64,000 nucleotides of DNA, from contig VGID01000004.1 in assembly GCA_016868035.1 (NCBI GenBank), positions 1 through 64,000 of the forward strand. Reading direction: 5' to 3'. Source of the stretch: Betaproteobacteria bacterium (GTDB lineage Bacteria > Pseudomonadota > Gammaproteobacteria > Burkholderiales > SG8-41). The notes under the pieces are model-generated. The model saw nothing but the letters and a program-made list of their open reading frames with translations. It made no database searches and was not told where the DNA came from. A program made the translations under genes and the position numbers. The stretch's first letter is position 1, and each line of letters begins with the position of its first letter. Of the stretch, positions 61,001-64,000 are shown piece by piece.

Positions 61001-62845
61001 CTAGCCCGCAACGGGCTGCGCCCCGGTTTTCTTTGCCCGCTCCGCCTCTTCCTGCTGCTGCAGCGCCCACATCTGTGCATAGGCGCCGCCCCGCTCGAGA
61101 AGCTCCCGCTGAGTGCCGCGCTCGACGATGCGGCCGTGGTCCATCACCAAAATCTGGTCCGCGTCCATCACGGTCGATAGCCGGTGGGCGATTACCAGCG
61201 TGGTGCGCCCGCGCGCGACGCGATTGAGCTCCGCCTGGATCGCCTTTTCGGACTTCGAGTCGAGGGCCGAAGTCGCCTCGTCGAAAATCATGATGCGCGG
61301 GTTCTTGAGCAGCGCGCGCGCGATCGCCACTCGCTGCTTCTCTCCGCCGGAGAGCTTCAGGCCCCTCTCGCCCACCGTCGCCTCGTACTTTTCCGGAAGG
61401 CTCTCGATGAAGTCGTGAATGTGCGCGGCCTGGGCCGCGGCGATCACCTCTTCCCGCGAGGCATCCGGCCGGCCGTACGCGATATTGTAGTAAATCGTGT
61501 CGTTGAACAGCACCGTGTCCTGCGGCACGATGCCGATGGCCGCGCGCAGGCTCGCCTGTTGGAGGTTACGGACGTCCATGCCGGTCACGAGGACCGCCCC
61601 GCCCCTCACGTCGTAGAAGCGGTAGAGCAGCCGTGCCAGCGTGGATTTCCCCGACCCGCTCGGACCCACCACCGCCACCTTCGTGCCCGGCGGAACATCG
61701 AACGAGACGTCGAACAGGATCTGGCGCTTGCCGTCATAGCTGAAGCTGACGCGCTCGAAGCGGATCATTGCCGCCCCCCCCGGCGGCAGGGGCAGCGCGT
61801 CGGGCCGGTCCTCGATCTCGCGGTTCTCCTCCAGGAGCCGGAACATCCGGTCCATGTCGATGAGCGACTGCTTCACCTGACGATAGACCGTGCCCAGGAA
61901 ATTGAGCGGGATATAGAGCTGGATCAGCAGCGCGTTCACCAGGACCAGATCGCCCAGCGTGAGGTTGTTGGCCGCGACACCCTCCGCGGCGAGGACCATG
62001 AGCAGCGTTACCGCCCCCGCGATGATGAGGCTCTGGCCGATGTTGAGCAGCCCGAGCGAGGCTTCGCTCTTCACGGCGGCGGCTTCAAAGCTCTTCAGGT
62101 TCTCGTCGTAGCGCCGGGCCTCGTAATCCTCGTTGTTGAAGTACTTGACCGTCTCGTAGTTGAGCAGGCTGTCGATCGCCCGCGTGTTGGCCCTGGAATC
62201 GAGCTCGTTGGCGCGGCGGCGGATGGCGATGCGCCACTCGGTGATGAAGAAGGTGAAGACGATGTAGAGCGCAACCGCGATGAACGTGACCGCCACGAAC
62301 CGCCAGTCGAACTTGGCATACAGCACGGCGGCCACCAGCGCGAACTCGAGCATCACCGGCAGGATGGAAAAGAGAAGATAGGAGAGCAGCGTCGAGATGC
62401 CGCTCGTTCCGCGCTCGATGTCGCGCGAGACCCCGCCGGTATGGCGCTCGAGGTGGAAGCGCAGCGACAGGCTGTGCAAGTGCCGGAATACCGTGAGCGC
62501 GACACGACGCATCGCGCGTTGCGCAACGCGCACGAACACCACGTCGCGCAACTCCGCGAAGAGCGTGGCGGAAAAGCGCAGCGCCCCGTAGGCGACCAGC
62601 AGCGCAAGCGGCACCGCCAGCACGGCGGTAGCCGTGTCGAGGCTGTCCACGACCTCCTTGAGCAGCAGCGGCACGCCCACGTTGGCGAGCTTGGCAGTGA
62701 CGAGAAAGGCGAGTGCGGCGAGCACGCGCGACCTGAACTCCCACAGGTACGGCAGCAGCATCGGGACCGCGCGCCACTCCCGGCGGCGGACCGGTTCGCC
62801 GCGGACGGGCATCGCGGCTGGCACCGCCTCGTGCTGGGCGCTCAT
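61001..62845 (-). CDS. ABC transporter ATP-binding/permease (ABCB7/Atm1-HMT1-like half transporter)
   Basis: VAVVGPSGSGKSTLARLLYRFYD; LSGGEKQRVAIARALLKNPRIMIFDEATSALDSKSE. Confidence 0.92.
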   Translation of the reverse strand: MSAQHEAVPAAMPVRGEPVRRREWRAVPMLLPYLWEFRSRVLAALAFLVTAKLANVGVPLLLKEVVDSLDTATAVLAVPLALLVAYGALRFSATLFAELRDVVFVRVAQRAMRRVALTVFRHLHSLSLRFHLERHTGGVSRDIERGTSGISTLLSYLLFSILPVMLEFALVAAVLYAKFDWRFVAVTFIAVALYIVFTFFITEWRIAIRRRANELDSRANTRAIDSLLNYETVKYFNNEDYEARRYDENLKSFEAAAVKSEASLGLLNIGQSLIIAGAVTLLMVLAAEGVAANNLTLGDLVLVNALLIQLYIPLNFLGTVYRQVKQSLIDMDRMFRLLEENREIEDRPDALPLPPGGAAMIRFERVSFSYDGKRQILFDVSFDVPPGTKVAVVGPSGSGKSTLARLLYRFYDVRGGAVLVTGMDVRNLQQASLRAAIGIVPQDTVLFNDTIYYNIAYGRPDASREEVIAAAQAAHIHDFIESLPEKYEATVGERGLKLSGGEKQRVAIARALLKNPRIMIFDEATSALDSKSEKAIQAELNRVARGRTTLVIAHRLSTVMDADQILVMDHGRIVERGTQRELLERGGAYAQMWALQQQEEAERAKKTGAQPVAG

Positions 62846-63324
62846 AGAACCGCCGTGGCGGCGCGACGGCGGCCCCGCACGGAAAATCCGTTTTGCATCG
62901 GAGTCCCTCGGGACAGCACGCGGGCGCGGGACGGAAACAGCATGGAATTCGCAGAATTGCGTGAGAGAGGGAATCGTAACATGGGGTGTCGACGCGGCTT
63001 TTTCCAGGGCACCGTAAGGAAAATCACGGGCGCGTCGGGCCCTCACCGATCCCGAATCCCGCGCACGCGCAGGCTTGGGGCCATGAACTTGCTTTAAAAC
63101 TCAAATGCTTAGCTTCGCCACCGGAGCGCGCGTGGCCGCGGATCTTCGGTTCCGCACGCGCTGCGCGTTGCCGACCGGCGCACCGGCCTTCGCATGGTGA
63201 TCGTGGAAGATGTAACGTTATGTAACGCGCGCAACGTTTTCGCCCATTTTGCGCTCTAATAACTATGCGACCGAATCGACGCGCCTGTGCGGCGCACCGG
63301 TCAACAAAACGCAATGAGGACACC

Positions 63325-64000
63325 ATGATGAAAAACGCGATTTCAGTTGCTGTGCTGCTGACACTGGCGGGTGCGGGGGTGGCGGCGCCCGACTTCACCG
63401 ATACGGCACAGGTCATCTCTTCCACTCCGATCATCGAGCGCATCACCGAGCAGCGGCAGGATTGCGCGCCCGATCCTTCGGGCGCTCCGGCGCCGGCGCC
63501 GGAGCGCAGCATGGCCGGCCCGATCGTTGGCGGCGTAGCCGGCGCGATTCTTGGCCATCAAGTGGGACGGGGGAGCGGCAGGACCGCAGCCACCGCTGCG
63601 GGCGCGGCGGTGGGGACCATCGTCGGGGACCGGGTCGCGAATCCCGACAGCAATCGTCCGGTGACCGGCGCGGTCGTGGGTGGCGCCACGGGCGGGCTGA
63701 TCGGAGCGCAGGTCGGGCGCGGCAGCGGCAGGGACGCCGCAGCGGCCGCGGGGGCAATTGGAGGGGCCGTGGTCGGCGATCGCGTACAGAATCCGCAGAC
63801 CACCGCCTCAGCGCAGCCCGCGCAGCGCTGCCGCACCGTGGAAACTACGCGTGATGTCGTCAAGGGCTACACGGTGGTTTACCGTTACAACGGCCGCGAT
63901 ATCGCGACCACGCTGCCCCACGACCCGGGCCGTACGGTGCGCGTCGGGGTGAGCGTGCTCGATGCCGGACCGCCGGCGAGCGCCCCTACCGCGGGCATGA
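63325..64000 (+). CDS. Glycine-zipper 2TM surface protein, truncated by window end
   Basis: MMKNAISVAVLLTLAGAGVAAPDF signal; two repeats GPIVGGVAGAILGHQVGRGSGRTAATAAGAAVGTIVGDRVANP / GAVVGGATGGLIGAQVGRGSGRDAAAAAGAIGGAVVGDRVQNP; open to window end, so missing from the ORF track. Confidence 0.8.
   Translation, partial: MMKNAISVAVLLTLAGAGVAAPDFTDTAQVISSTPIIERITEQRQDCAPDPSGAPAPAPERSMAGPIVGGVAGAILGHQVGRGSGRTAATAAGAAVGTIVGDRVANPDSNRPVTGAVVGGATGGLIGAQVGRGSGRDAAAAAGAIGGAVVGDRVQNPQTTASAQPAQRCRTVETTRDVVKGYTVVYRYNGRDIATTLPHDPGRTVRVGVSVLDAGPPASAPTAGM

Noticed and set aside
61184-63097. 637-aa plus-strand ORF
   Set aside because: Antisense of the ABC transporter.

Overview
The window is a 64 kb stretch of high-GC proteobacterial chromosome, probably betaproteobacterial judging by gene content and operon layout. 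It is mostly housekeeping and accessory metabolism. Main blocks, left to right: (1) decayed mobile/accessory genes: hicBA with a frameshifted hicA and an internally deleted integron-type integrase; (2) ribBA, folE and dxs-ispA-xseB; (3) an arsenosugar-type cluster: ArsS radical SAM, ArsM, a VTT-FAD oxidoreductase fusion, DUF547 and two glycosyltransferases; (4) fccAB-like, clpAS, csp and aceB genes; (5) a selenocysteine locus: a glutaredoxin ORF with an in-frame TGA (Sec) and SECIS-like hairpin that the ORF track missed, then selA, selB, a TrxR-like oxidoreductase and selC (tRNA-Sec); (6) a carboxylic-acid catabolism region: two MmgE/PrpD genes, a TcuA-like gene, a Bug/TctC-type gene and an amidohydrolase; (7) a degQ-like gene, egtD, pbpG, a TctDE/QseBC-like two-component system and an ABC exporter. 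Two non-coding patterns stand out. The first is a ~265 bp palindromic MITE-like element present twice; its internal hairpins show compensatory changes between copies, and each copy supplies the stop codon of the adjacent gene. The second is a set of degenerate short-tandem-repeat arrays in intergenic regions, often as inverted pairs that form hairpins or bracket single genes. All calls come from reading the sequence and supplied translations; no database search was run.
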